Below are positions 53,060 to 64,000 of a DNA stretch of 64,000 nucleotides, one piece after another. The notes beneath the pieces were generated by a model. The model was not told where the DNA came from, searched no databases, and saw only the letters and a program-made list of their open reading frames with translations. The translations under genes were made by a program, and so were the position numbers. This DNA is from Herbiconiux sp. (lineage in GTDB: Bacteria > Actinomycetota > Actinomycetes > Actinomycetales > Microbacteriaceae). The first letter of the stretch is position 1. Every line of letters begins with the position of its first letter. The DNA is taken from assembly GCF_023264855.1 (NCBI RefSeq), contig NZ_JAHFUW010000011.1, forward strand, positions 1-64,000, given 5' to 3'.

Positions 53060-54128
53060 ACGGCCAGAGGTCTTCGGCGACGTCGGCGACCCCGTCGGCG
53101 AAATCGGAGGCGCCGTCGGCGATCGCCTCTCCGGCGTCGCCGAGGAACTCGCCCGTGGCCTCTGCGGCGTCGCCGATGGCCTCCCCTGTGGCGTCGACGG
53201 CGTTGGCGAAGGCGGGCACGTTGTCGTAGAGCAGGCCGCCGAGCGCCATCCCGCCCGCCGCGATGCCGAGTGCGAGGTTCGCGGGCGGAGGCGTGACCAT
53301 GGCCGCGATGCCGAGCCCCGTCGAGACGGCGTCGTAGCCGGCGCGCACGTAGTTGCCCTCGGCGATGTCGACGCCCACGGTCACCACACCGAGAACCGCG
53401 CCGGCCGGGCCGACCCACTTGCCGGCGGCGCCGAGGAACTCGGCGGCCGACCCGACCCGTGAGGCCATCGCGCTGTCGCCTAGCAGGTTGCTCAGGCCCT
53501 GGCTGAGAGACCCCCAGTTCTGGCCGCCGAGGAAGTCGTTGAACGAGTTGAAGCCGTTGGCGAAGGCACGGAAGTCCAGAGCGGCATCCAGCGAACTGAA
53601 CGAGCCGAGCAGACGCAGCTGCTGGAGGCGGTTGAGCAGGTCGACCACCGCGGCGCTGTCGTAGAGGTTCGTGGCGAGGTCGTACCCGCCCTCGAGGAGG
53701 TCTTGGAGCAGGTTGTTCTCGTCGTCGGTGAGGCCCGGCACGGTGGGCGTGCCGCCATCGCCGCCGGATCCGTCGCCACCCGATCCGTCGCCGCCGTTGC
53801 CGTTGCCACCCGGGCCGTTCCCGCCGGGCCCGCTGCCGCCCCCGAAGGTGCCGCCGTCGGTGCTCGCGGTCTCCTGCTCGTCGGCGTTCTTCACCAGCGC
53901 GGTCGACGCGGAGCGGAGGATGTCGGTCGCCTTCGTGAGCGACTGACGGTAGGTGCCGTTCCACTCGGAGCGGAAGCTGACGGCATCCGGGCCCTTCCAG
54001 GCCGTGGTCGCATTGATCGAGCCGTTCAGCATTCCGGCGATCGTGGTGAGCTGAGCGGCCTTCTGATCGAAGTCCTTCGCGAGTGCCCGCAGTTCTGCGA
54101 CATCCGCACCCCAGTAGCCAGCAGCCAT
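53055..54128 (-). CDS. WXG100-like protein with Gly-rich linker and hydrophobic C-terminus
   Basis: 357 residues. Residues about 1-95 form a helical hairpin of WXG100 type: YWGADVAELRALAKDFDQKAAQLTTIAGMLNGSINATTAWKGPDAVSFRSEWNGTYRQSLTKATDILRSASTALVKNADEQ, with WKG at the turn. A Gly/Asn/Asp linker follows (about 96-127). The C-terminal 230 residues have hydrophobic helices (VGPAGAVLGVVTVGVDIA, AVSTGLGIAAMVTPPPANLALGIAAGGMALGGLLY) and an acidic repeat end (AIGDAAEATGEFLGDAGEAIADGASDF). The plan matches polymorphic T7SS toxins and colicin-like pore formers. No Ess/Ecc genes lie in this window. Confidence 0.72.
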   Translation of the reverse strand: MAAGYWGADVAELRALAKDFDQKAAQLTTIAGMLNGSINATTAWKGPDAVSFRSEWNGTYRQSLTKATDILRSASTALVKNADEQETASTDGGTFGGGSGPGGNGPGGNGNGGDGSGGDGSGGDGGTPTVPGLTDDENNLLQDLLEGGYDLATNLYDSAAVVDLLNRLQQLRLLGSFSSLDAALDFRAFANGFNSFNDFLGGQNWGSLSQGLSNLLGDSAMASRVGSAAEFLGAAGKWVGPAGAVLGVVTVGVDIAEGNYVRAGYDAVSTGLGIAAMVTPPPANLALGIAAGGMALGGLLYDNVPAFANAVDATGEAIGDAAEATGEFLGDAGEAIADGASDFADGVADVAEDLWPF

Positions 54129-54233
54129 GCGCGCAAACCCTTCCCCTCGAATGGTTCGTCCATCGAGCCTATCCGAAGCCTCGCATGCTCCGAACGGAAT
54201 GTCTGTGGGGAGAACTCCCCATGGCCCCGGTGG

Positions 54234-57749
<3,516 letters not shown>

Positions 57750-57822
57750 TGATTCTCCGGCTGTGTCGTCGTGGGATCCAAGTCTAAACGCCCGCCGCGC
57801 GCCCCCGTCGGCGTGTCGCGAC

Positions 57823-58698
57823 TCAGGTCCGCGGCGGGTCGGCCGGGAGGAGAAGGATGCGGCGCTGGAAGCGCGTCAGCAGGAGCAGGACGAGCCCGAG
57901 CACGGCCACGAGAGCACCGCCGATGATGAACATCACCCCGATGAAGAGAACGGTGCCGTCGCCGTCTGCGGCGACGAAGACGATGCCGACGAGGGCGCCC
58001 AGAACGCCGAACCCGAGGACCGTCCACGCCATCGCGAGCAGGATGCGTAGCGCGCGGGCGCCGTGGAAAGTGGGACGGATGCCGAGGGCCGTGCCCACGT
58101 ACTGCGACCAGCGGGCGCCGGTCCACCAGCGCGTCGTCTTCCGCGCCACGGGGTACCACCCCGCGCCGGCGCCCTCCTGCTCGCGGGGCAGGGGACGGAT
58201 CACCTCGGGAGCGACCGCCGCCCCCGCCGGCACCGGGATGCGCTGCACGGCCTGGGACTGCACCGCGATCCCGAACCACAATGCGGCGAGCACCAGCATG
58301 CCGATCCCGGCGATGGAGACGGAACCGGTGAGCGCCCCGAGCGTGAACTGCAGCGCAGCCAGTGCGGCGAAGAGGCCTCCGAACACCCAGGCGAGCACGG
58401 GCTGCTCGGCGGAGGCCCAGTCGGTGCCCGGCCGGCCCTGCTTGATGCGGAAGCCCGTCCACTTGCGGCCCTCCCACCAGCGCAGCGGACCGGCGGGAGT
58501 GGGATACCACCCCGGTCCGGGAAGAGGCCAGGCGGCCGGGACGGATGCCGGCGCGGCCACGGCAGGCGCGGCCGACACGGGTGCAGTCACCGCGGGCGGT
58601 GCGGGAACCGGCGCTTCGTGCGCGGTCCATTGCACGCCGTCCCACCAGCGCAGCCTGCCCGGCGTGCCCGCGTCGTACCACCCCGGCTCAGCGTTCAC
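57823..58698 (-). CDS. Triple-DUF2510 membrane protein
   Basis: 291 residues with three DUF2510 repeats: GWYDAGTPGRLRWWDGVQWTAHE (about 5-30), GWYPTPAGPLRWWEGRKWTGFR (about 62-84) and GWYPVARKTTRWWTGARWSQYV (about 180-202). Two helices lie between the second and third (VFGGLFAALAALQFTLGALTG, IAGIGMLVLAALWFGIAVQ). Three or so more follow the third. DUF2510 is a short Trp-rich motif at the membrane-proximal N-termini of many actinobacterial proteins; role unknown. Three copies in one protein is uncommon. Confidence 0.8.
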   Translation of the reverse strand: MNAEPGWYDAGTPGRLRWWDGVQWTAHEAPVPAPPAVTAPVSAAPAVAAPASVPAAWPLPGPGWYPTPAGPLRWWEGRKWTGFRIKQGRPGTDWASAEQPVLAWVFGGLFAALAALQFTLGALTGSVSIAGIGMLVLAALWFGIAVQSQAVQRIPVPAGAAVAPEVIRPLPREQEGAGAGWYPVARKTTRWWTGARWSQYVGTALGIRPTFHGARALRILLAMAWTVLGFGVLGALVGIVFVAADGDGTVLFIGVMFIIGGALVAVLGLVLLLLTRFQRRILLLPADPPRT

Positions 58699-58725
58699 CG
58701 ATGCCCCCCCTCGTGACAGCCTCCA

Positions 58726-59040
58726 TTATGCTCCCGTCCCCGAGCGCGGCAGCGCGACCACCACGACCAGACCACCCTCGGGTCGCGGGGTGAGGGAGAA
58801 CGTGCCGTCGTGGGCACGCACGATGCTGGCGGCGATCGCGAGACCCAGGCCCACCCCCGCGCCGGTTTCGTGGCTGCGGATACGCCCGGCGCCCCCCTGG
58901 AACGGCTCGGTGAGCGTGGCCGCCAGAACGGACGGGACGAGTGCGCCCGTGTTCTCCACCCGCAGCACCGCGCCGTCGTCGTGCCGCGCGGTCACCAGGT
59001 GCACCTCTCCCCCGGCCACGTTGTGCACGATCGCGACGGA
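58726..59040 (-). pseudogene. Remnant of a histidine kinase (ATPase domain 3' end)
   Basis: The minus strand encodes about 100 residues with the end of an HATPase_c domain: HNVAGGEVHLVTARHDDGAVLRVENTGALVP (N-box tail and G1-like), TEPFQGGAGRIRSHETGAGVGLGLAIAASIVRAHDGTFSLTPRPEGGLVVVVALP (F- and G2-boxes). The dimerisation His and all sensor parts are absent; the reading frame upstream of 59028 loses similarity. A response regulator is not adjacent. The next 120 bases on the plus strand read like the tail of another protein, so the locus appears to be a deletion junction. Confidence 0.7.
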
Positions 59041-59198
59041 TCGGCGCGCTTCACCGTGCCCGCCCGGCCTGACGGCCGCCTCGCAGGTGCCCCGGATGTT
59101 CGCGGCGGCCGGACTGGCCTACGAAGACCTGCTGGCCCGAATGGTGGCGGCCGCCCTGACCTGAGGATGCGCGAGGGGACGCGAGCGGGCGACCTCCC

Positions 59199-59867
59199 TC
59201 AGCCCACCCAGTCGCTGTCGTCGCGCCAGGGGGCCAGGTCGACCTCGTTGCCCTCGGGATCGGCGAGGGTCCACCAGTCGGGGGCGCCGGCATCGCTCGC
59301 GATCCGTCCCCCTGCGGCGAGGGCGGCGGCCAGGCGGCTCTCGACCTGGTCGCGGGGCACGTAGAGGTCGACGTGGATCGTATTGCGCTCGGGGCGGTGG
59401 GCATCGATCTGCTGGATCCAGATGTTGGGCCCGAGGCGGTGCGGGTCGCTGATGTCCTCCTCGCCGTCTCCCCAGGGCTCGTAGGCCAGCACGGCCTGCC
59501 AGAAACGCAGCACGGCGGGGCGGTCGACGGCGTCGATGGCGATCTGCAGACTCTGCACCGCGGACGGGTTCGCCCGGATGCCGAGCTCCCGCGCCGCCTC
59601 GGAGATCTCCCGTGCCAGCGCGACGTCCCGCTCGCTGAGGTCGCCGATGTCGTGACTGAGCAACCGGATGCCCACACCCGCGTACCGCAAATCGACCTCG
59701 GGATGGTGCCCCACGGCATCCGCCCGCTCCTGGATCGCCGTCACGAACGCGGCACCGGCCGCGAACGACTCCGTCACGAAGTACGCGCGGGCGCCGTCGC
59801 CCACCACGCGCCAGTCTTCCGTGCCGCCCGCCTCGCGGAACGCCTTGGGGGAGATCGCATCACTCAT
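59199..59867 (-). CDS. Pterin-4a-carbinolamine dehydratase-like / VOC fusion protein
   Basis: 222 residues. The N-terminal ~100 residues hold a PCD-like fold, with DWRVVGDGARAYFVTESFAAGAAFVTAIQERADAVGHHPEVDLRYAGVGIRLLSHDIGDLSERDVALAREI; GHHPEVDLRY and the later His match the PCD signature. Residues about 105-222 are a glyoxalase_6-type VOC domain (LQIAIDAVDRPAVLRFWQAVLAYEPWG…DWWTLADPEGNEVDLAPW). This fusion occurs in other actinobacteria, so far without assigned function. Divergent from the lipoprotein gene across a highly palindromic gap. Confidence 0.86.
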   Translation of the reverse strand: MSDAISPKAFREAGGTEDWRVVGDGARAYFVTESFAAGAAFVTAIQERADAVGHHPEVDLRYAGVGIRLLSHDIGDLSERDVALAREISEAARELGIRANPSAVQSLQIAIDAVDRPAVLRFWQAVLAYEPWGDGEEDISDPHRLGPNIWIQQIDAHRPERNTIHVDLYVPRDQVESRLAAALAAGGRIASDAGAPDWWTLADPEGNEVDLAPWRDDSDWVG

Positions 59868-59891
59868 CCCTCAGTTCTACGCCCTCGGTCC

Positions 59892-59951
59892 CGTTCGGTC
59901 GCAGAAATGCGTCCATGATCCGACAAGGAGACGCTTTTTTGCGACCGAACG
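59892..59951. repeat. 60-bp compound palindrome upstream of the lipoprotein gene
   Basis: Outer arms CGTTCGGTCGCA (59892-59903) and TGCGACCGAACG (59940-59951) are perfect 12-bp complements. After a 5-base A/T-rich near-match (GAAAT against TTTTT), inner arms GCGTC (59909-59913) and GACGC (59930-59934) pair. The T run is inside the stem, and no plus-strand gene lies upstream, so it is not a terminator. Same length and plan as 41371-41430. Confidence 0.7.
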
Positions 59952-59970
59952 CGCTACGAGGCAGCAGTTC

Positions 59971-60012
59971 GTAGAGCGCGCGATGGGGACCTCTCCCCAT
60001 CGCGCGCTCTAC
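59971..60012. repeat. Perfect 19-bp inverted repeat
   Basis: GTAGAGCGCGCGATGGGGA (59971-59989) and TCCCCATCGCGCGCTCTAC (59994-60012) are exact complements around CCTC. The left flank GCGCTACGA (59952-59960 region) can also pair with TCGTAG at the start of this stem, giving two alternative folds. It ends 54 bases before the lipoprotein GTG, so it would lie in a leader RNA. Confidence 0.75.
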
Positions 60013-60065
60013 AGATGTCGGGGAGCATGAGGATCGTTCCCACGACGTACTTCGAAAGGCACACC

Positions 60066-60749
60066 GTGAAACTCCGCCGCATTCTTCCGTTGACCATCAT
60101 CCCGATCGCCGCCGCGTTCACGCTGACGGGCTGCTTCGCCAGCCCCGCGCCCGCACCGGCGCCCGCATCCGACTCCGTCACCGAGACCGGCGCCGCCGAG
60201 CCCACGAGCAGCGCCTCACCCACGAGCGCCGCCGGCGGTTCGGCCGCCTCGGGTGACGTCGCCGAGCCCGGCACCAAGGCCGGCGTGGGCGAGGAGCTCG
60301 TGTATGAGTTCACCGGCACCGACGACCAGAAGGCGCTGATCGCCGCCAAGCTGGTCGACGTCACTCCCGCGACGCCCGAACAGGTCGACTTCTTGAACCA
60401 GCAGTTCGACAAAGACGAGCTCAAGGGCTTCGAGATCTCGTTCATCCACGTGGAGATGAGCAAGGTCTCGGGCGACCCGGTCGAGTTCAACGCCGACTAC
60501 ACCTCCTTCAAGCCCGCGGATGCCGAGGGCCAGCGGGTGCAAGACGTCACCGTGATCGGCTGGGACGAGTGCAGCACCGAGTCGTTCACCCCGGAGTTCG
60601 ACAGCGGCGAGCCGATCACGCAGTGCTTCATCGCGGCGGCCCCGGCCGGTGGTGCGAAGCCGGCCGGCGTCTACTACGACGGCGGCTACTCCGATGTGAA
60701 CCCCTACGACTACTACGACGGCAAGCCCCTGCTCTTCGTGCAGGACTGA
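60066..60749 (+). CDS. Predicted lipoprotein
   Basis: 227 residues from GTG 60066, with GAAAGG six bases upstream. VKLRRILPLTIIPIAAAFTLTGC gives a lipoprotein signal with lipobox LTGC. An Ala/Pro/Ser-rich linker (about 24-70) leads to a domain with YEFTGTDDQKALIAAKLVDVTPATPEQVDFLNQQF, an Asp/Glu-rich surface, two Cys (DECSTESF, ITQCFIAA) and a Tyr/Asp-rich end (YYDGGYSDVNPYDYYDGKPLLFVQD). Beta-rich and probably soluble outside the membrane. No family recognised. Confidence 0.72.
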   Translation: MKLRRILPLTIIPIAAAFTLTGCFASPAPAPAPASDSVTETGAAEPTSSASPTSAAGGSAASGDVAEPGTKAGVGEELVYEFTGTDDQKALIAAKLVDVTPATPEQVDFLNQQFDKDELKGFEISFIHVEMSKVSGDPVEFNADYTSFKPADAEGQRVQDVTVIGWDECSTESFTPEFDSGEPITQCFIAAAPAGGAKPAGVYYDGGYSDVNPYDYYDGKPLLFVQD

Positions 60750-60899
60750 CCCGGTCTCCGTTGGTCGTCCCGGGTGTATTCTCGGAGCATCTGAGGTAAA
60801 AGCGTTCTGCTGATCGGTCGGTAACCGATCGGATCGGCGGTGCGAGTACACGCGGTACCGAGCGGTCCGCCACTTCTTCTCTTCGAAGGAGTGTGTGCT

Positions 60900-62352
60900 A
60901 TGACCGCCGACCGATCGCGATCCCTCACCCGGAGCACCGCAGCGGCATCACCGCCCCAGTCGCTGGGGCAGGCGTGGCTCGCCCTGGCCGGGCTCTCGGC
61001 CGTCTTCCTGTTCGAGATGCTCGACAACTCGATCCTGAACGTGGCGCTGCCGACGATCGGCCGCGACCTCGAAGCCTCCACCTCCGGGCTGCAGTGGGTG
61101 ACCGGAGCGTATTCGGTGACGTTCGGTGGCCTGATGCTGCTGTTCGGTGCGGTGGCCGACCGCGTCGGCCGGCGGCGGATCATGCTGATCGGCCTGGTGC
61201 TGCTGGCTGCTGGCTGCTGCGAGCCTCGCCACGGTCTTCGTGACGAGCACGGAGCAGTTGATCGCGGTGCGCGCCGTGATGGGCGTCGCCGCCGCCATGA
61301 CCACGCCGGGTTCGATGGCACTCGCCTTCCGCCTGTTCGGCACCGAAGACCTGCGGGTGCGCGCGATCACCCTCATCTCGACCGCCGGACTCGTGGGGCT
61401 GGCGATCGGCCCGACCCTGGGCGGTCTGGTGCTCGCGGTGGCGCCGTGGCAGGTGCTACTGATCGCGAACGCGCCGATCGCCGGGCTGGCCCTGCTCGGC
61501 ATCCGCCTCGGGATCGCCGCCGATGACGCGAGCACGCTCCACCGCGAGCCGGTCGACTTCGTGGGGGCGCTTCTCGGCACCGCGTCGATCGTGCTGGCGC
61601 TGATGATCCCGACCCTGTTCGTGAACGCCGGCGCGGGATCGGTCTGGCCCTGGCTGGCGGTACTGGCCGCGGTCGGCGCGCTGACCGGGTTCGTGCTGCG
61701 CGAGCGGTCGGCGAGGTTCCCGCTGCTGCCGCTCCCGCTGCTGGCCGTGCCACTGGTCTCCAGCGGTCTCGCGTTCAAAGCGGCCGCGGGACTGGCCGTC
61801 TCCGGTCTGAGCTTCCTGGTGACGCTCCAGCTGCAGTTCGCCTGGGGCTGGCCGCCGGCGCTCGCCGCCGCCGGGATGCTTCCGCAGGTCGCCGTGCTGC
61901 TGGCGAGCGGCCGCTTCGTGGCCCCGCTCGTTCGCCGGGTGGGCCTCGGGCGGGCGGCCTGGATGAGCGCCGCGGCGGTGGTGCTCGGCCTCGCGGTGTT
62001 CGCGCTCTTCGGCCGTTTCGGCTACGGCGCCGTGGTGGTGGCGCTCGTGCTCGTGGCGGCCGGGATGCGCGTGGTGGGCGTCGTCGCCGGCACGAATGTG
62101 CTGAACGGACTGCCGCCCGCCCGAACCTCGATCGGTGCGGCACTGGTCGACACCTCGAGCGAGCTCGCCACAGCGATCGGCATCGCCGCCGCCGGCACCA
62201 TCCTCGCCGCCCTGTTCGCCGGCAACCTCGGTGCCGCGCCGTGGGATCCCACCCAGACCGGGCAGTTCGACACGGCGGTGACGGTCGCCGGTCTCGCCCT
62301 CACGGCACTGTCGGCGGCGCTGGTCGCATTCGGCATCATCCGTTCGCGGTGA
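60900..62352 (+). pseudogene. MFS transporter (DHA2-like) with a frameshift
   Basis: The first half runs from ATG 60900 (GAAGGAG eight bases upstream) in one frame: LFEMLDNSILNVALPTIGRDLEASTSGLQWVTGAYSVTFGGLMLLFGAVADRVGRRRIMLIGLVLLAAG. The second half, in the +1 frame, resumes AASLATVFVTSTEQLIAVRAVMGVAAAMTTPGSMALAFRLFGTE and continues to the stop at 62352. One extra T near 61215 inside GCTGCTGGCTGCTGC, a slippage-prone triplet run, explains the break; removing it restores one protein of about 483 residues with 14 helices. It could be a true mutation, a phase-variable tract or a sequencing error. Confidence 0.85.
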
Positions 62353-62365
62353 CGCCGGTGGCCGG

Positions 62366-62992
62366 TCAGCGCAGGATGCCGCGCTGCCTCGCCACCGACA
62401 CCGCCGCGGTGCGCGAGGCCACCCCGAGCTTGGTGAAGATGTGCGCCAGGTGGGACTTCACCGTCGTCTCGCTCACGAAGAGGTCGGCCGCCACCTCGGT
62501 GTTCGATCGCCCCGCCGCCACGAGGTCGAGCACCTCGATCTCGCGCGAGCTGAGACTCGCCTGCGGGGCTCGCATCCGGTCGAGCAGCCGTGAGGCGATG
62601 ACCGGCGCCAGCGCGCTCTCCCCGGCGGCGGCGGCGCGCACGGCGGCGGTGAGCTCGTGCGGCGGCGCGTCCTTCAGCAGATACCCGCTCGCTCCCGCCT
62701 CGATGGCGCCGAGGATGTCGGCATCCGAGTCGTAGTTGGTGAGCACCAGCACGTACGGGGCCGCATCCAGGGCCCGGATGCGCCGGGTGGCCTCGGCACC
62801 GGTCGACGCTGCCTGGGCGCCGAACTGCAGGTCGATGAGCACCACGTCGGGATTCTCCCGCTCGGCGGCCGCCACCGCCTCGTCCGGCGTACCGGCCTCG
62901 GCCACGACCTCGATGCCGGGCTCGAGCGAGAACAGGGCGAGCAGCCCGGCCCGCACGATGGGATGGTCGTCGGCGATCACGAGGCGGATCAT
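62366..62992 (-). CDS. NarL/LuxR-family response regulator
   Basis: 208 residues from ATG 62992. The receiver domain (MIRLVIADDHPIVRAGLLALFSLEPGIEVVAEAG…DVVLIDLQFG with the phosphoacceptor Asp near residue 54, then VLTNYDSDADILGAIEAGASGYLLKDAPP) is followed by a LuxR helix-turn-helix (LSSREIEVLDLVAAGRSNTEVAADLFVSETTVKSHLAHIFTKLGVASRTAAV). It overlaps the histidine-kinase stop (ATGA). It converges on the frameshifted transporter, which may be a target. Confidence 0.94.
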   Translation of the reverse strand: MIRLVIADDHPIVRAGLLALFSLEPGIEVVAEAGTPDEAVAAAERENPDVVLIDLQFGAQAASTGAEATRRIRALDAAPYVLVLTNYDSDADILGAIEAGASGYLLKDAPPHELTAAVRAAAAGESALAPVIASRLLDRMRAPQASLSSREIEVLDLVAAGRSNTEVAADLFVSETTVKSHLAHIFTKLGVASRTAAVSVARQRGILR

Positions 62993-64000
62993 GCCAGCGG
63001 CTCCAGCGCGAGCTCCACCGTCAGCACCGTGCCCGCGCGCGGCGCCGACTCGACCGTCAGCACACCGCCGAGCTGATCGACGCGCTCGCGGGTCGCCTGC
63101 AGCCCGAAGGAGTCGGAGCGGCCGCGCGACGCCGCGGAGGCCGCAGCCGGGTCGAATCCCGCGCCGTCGTCGGCGACCGTGAACCGCAGGTGCTCGCCAT
63201 CCGTCTCCCGCCGCAGGTCGAGCCGGATCGTGGCCCGCGTGGCGTGGGCGTGCTGCAGCACGTTCGCCACGGCGCCCTGCGCGATCCGGAGCAGAGCGGT
63301 CTGCACCGGCATCGGCAGGTCGACCGCATCCGGAACCCGCACCTCGACGGCCAGCCCCTGCGGAACCCACTGCTCGGCGGCCAGGCGGCGCAGCGCCCCG
63401 CCGAGACCGCGATCGTCGAGGTCAGGCGGCGTGAGTTCGCGGATGAAGCGGCGGGCGTCGGCGAGATTGGCCGCGGCCGTCTCCCGGGCGAGCCGGATGT
63501 GCTCGATGCCCGGCCGGCCGGGATCCGCGCGTTCGGCCGCGTGCAGCAGCATCTGGATGCTCGAGAGGCCTTGTGCGAGAGTGTCGTGGATCTCGCGCGC
63601 CAGCCGGGCGCGTTCGGCGAGCATCCCCGATTCCCGCTCGGTGGCGGCCAGCTGCCCTCGGGTGTCCAGCAGCTCCTGCATGAGCGCCTCGCGCTGCTGG
63701 GCCTCGCGCGCCAGCGCCTGGTAGCCGAGACCGATCAGCAGGGCGACGCCGGCGCCCACCAGCGGGCCGATCACTCCCCCGACGCTCCAGCCGCCGTGCA
63801 GCCCCAGCGCGCCGATGGCGACGACGGTGGACACCAGGATGGCGGCGGATCCTCCTCCGCGGCCCAGCAGATGCAGGTACAGGAAGAAGAGTGGGAAGAC
63901 GAGGTACGCGGCCTCCGGGGTCAGCCACAGGAGTGCCACCCATTCCAGGCTGAGAAGGGCCAGCCAGAGCACACTCGCCACGCGCCCGCCACGGTGGGAG
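62989..64000 (-). CDS. NarL-type sensor histidine kinase (N-terminus cut by window end)
   Basis: At least 330 residues; the frame is open to the window end, so the true start may lie beyond 64000, although a GTG at 63981 could serve. Four or five hydrophobic helices (about 1-95) carry no large sensor domain. A coiled linker leads to the HisKA_3 box MLAERARLAREIHDTLAQGLSSIQMLLHAA with the phospho-His, then the ATPase domain (ALLRIAQGAVANVLQHAHAT as N-box, FTVADDGAGFDPA as G1, SFGLQATRERVDQLGGVLTVESAPRAGTVLTVEL). Cognate regulator downstream. Confidence 0.9.
   Translation of the reverse strand, partial: SHRGGRVASVLWLALLSLEWVALLWLTPEAAYLVFPLFFLYLHLLGRGGGSAAILVSTVVAIGALGLHGGWSVGGVIGPLVGAGVALLIGLGYQALAREAQQREALMQELLDTRGQLAATERESGMLAERARLAREIHDTLAQGLSSIQMLLHAAERADPGRPGIEHIRLARETAAANLADARRFIRELTPPDLDDRGLGGALRRLAAEQWVPQGLAVEVRVPDAVDLPMPVQTALLRIAQGAVANVLQHAHATRATIRLDLRRETDGEHLRFTVADDGAGFDPAAASAASRGRSDSFGLQATRERVDQLGGVLTVESAPRAGTVLTVELALEPLA

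Noticed and set aside
59930..59951. GACGC followed by TTTTTT as an intrinsic terminator
   Set aside because: No plus-strand gene lies upstream, and the T run is part of a longer stem.

Overview
The window is chromosomal DNA of a very high G+C actinobacterium. A Microbacteriaceae-type organism (Leifsonia/Herbiconiux/Subtercola-like) is my best guess. The grounds are the trpD / ctaE-qcrCAB / ctaFDC-erpA neighbourhood, an aa3 oxidase with an actinobacterial subunit IV, a class 2 PyrD next to NrdR, DUF3043, DUF2510 and DUF202 proteins, CWB2 cell-wall-binding proteins and an F420/Ddn-type protein. The genus cannot be fixed from sequence alone.

Layout. 1-7.4 kb: a DUF308 membrane protein (cut by the window edge), a four-gene export operon (cysteine-rich lipoprotein, peptidoglycan-binding membrane fusion protein, ABC ATPase, FtsX/MacB-type permease) and a UvrA-like ATPase. 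At 7456-7483, between converging genes, lies a near-perfect actinobacterial dif site, so this window probably carries the replication terminus. 7.6-23.2 kb is accessory: RidA, a collagen-like membrane protein, a DHA2 transporter with glutaminase, a CmtR-like metal sensor with a His-tailed cation transporter, a WYL regulator with a VOC protein, a CWB2 protein, two DUF202 proteins, a large Ig-like/multi-TM protein, an alpha/beta hydrolase, a GyrI-like protein, a degenerate Dam-like protein and a Ddn-family protein. 23.2-28.2 kb: divergent dhaKLM and glpF-glpK, i.e. uptake and phosphorylation of glycerol and dihydroxyacetone. 28.4-39.2 kb: trpD, then the complete cytochrome bc1-aa3 branch (ctaE-qcrCAB on +, ctaC-ctaD-ctaF on -) with an unrelated CWB2 gene between the two blocks, then erpA.

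39.3-49.7 kb: M20 peptidase, DUF3043 protein, nrdR-pyrD, hisD, a MOSC protein with a 2Fe-2S flavin reductase, and two glycosyltransferases, one with HEAT-like repeats at its N-terminus. 49.7-54.1 kb: a second WYL/VOC pair, then a run of uncharacterised minus-strand genes headed by a WXG100-like protein with a Gly-rich linker and a colicin-like hydrophobic C-terminus; this is the best candidate for an undescribed system. 54.2-64 kb: dnaE, a triple-DUF2510 membrane protein, a histidine-kinase remnant, a pterin-dehydratase/VOC fusion, a lipoprotein, a frameshifted MFS transporter and a NarL-type two-component system cut by the window end.

Regulatory structure: two promoters share a TGAGYATTACTC operator-like palindrome; the CmtR-like gene has a perfect palindrome over its -10; both WYL/VOC pairs have GACA...TGTC palindromes; and two intergenic regions carry 60-bp compound palindromes that are not ordinary terminators. 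I recognised no tRNA, rRNA, CRISPR array, transposase or prophage. No gene-free stretch exceeds 300 bases. Start codons were chosen from Shine-Dalgarno spacing and family N-termini; no database search was possible.
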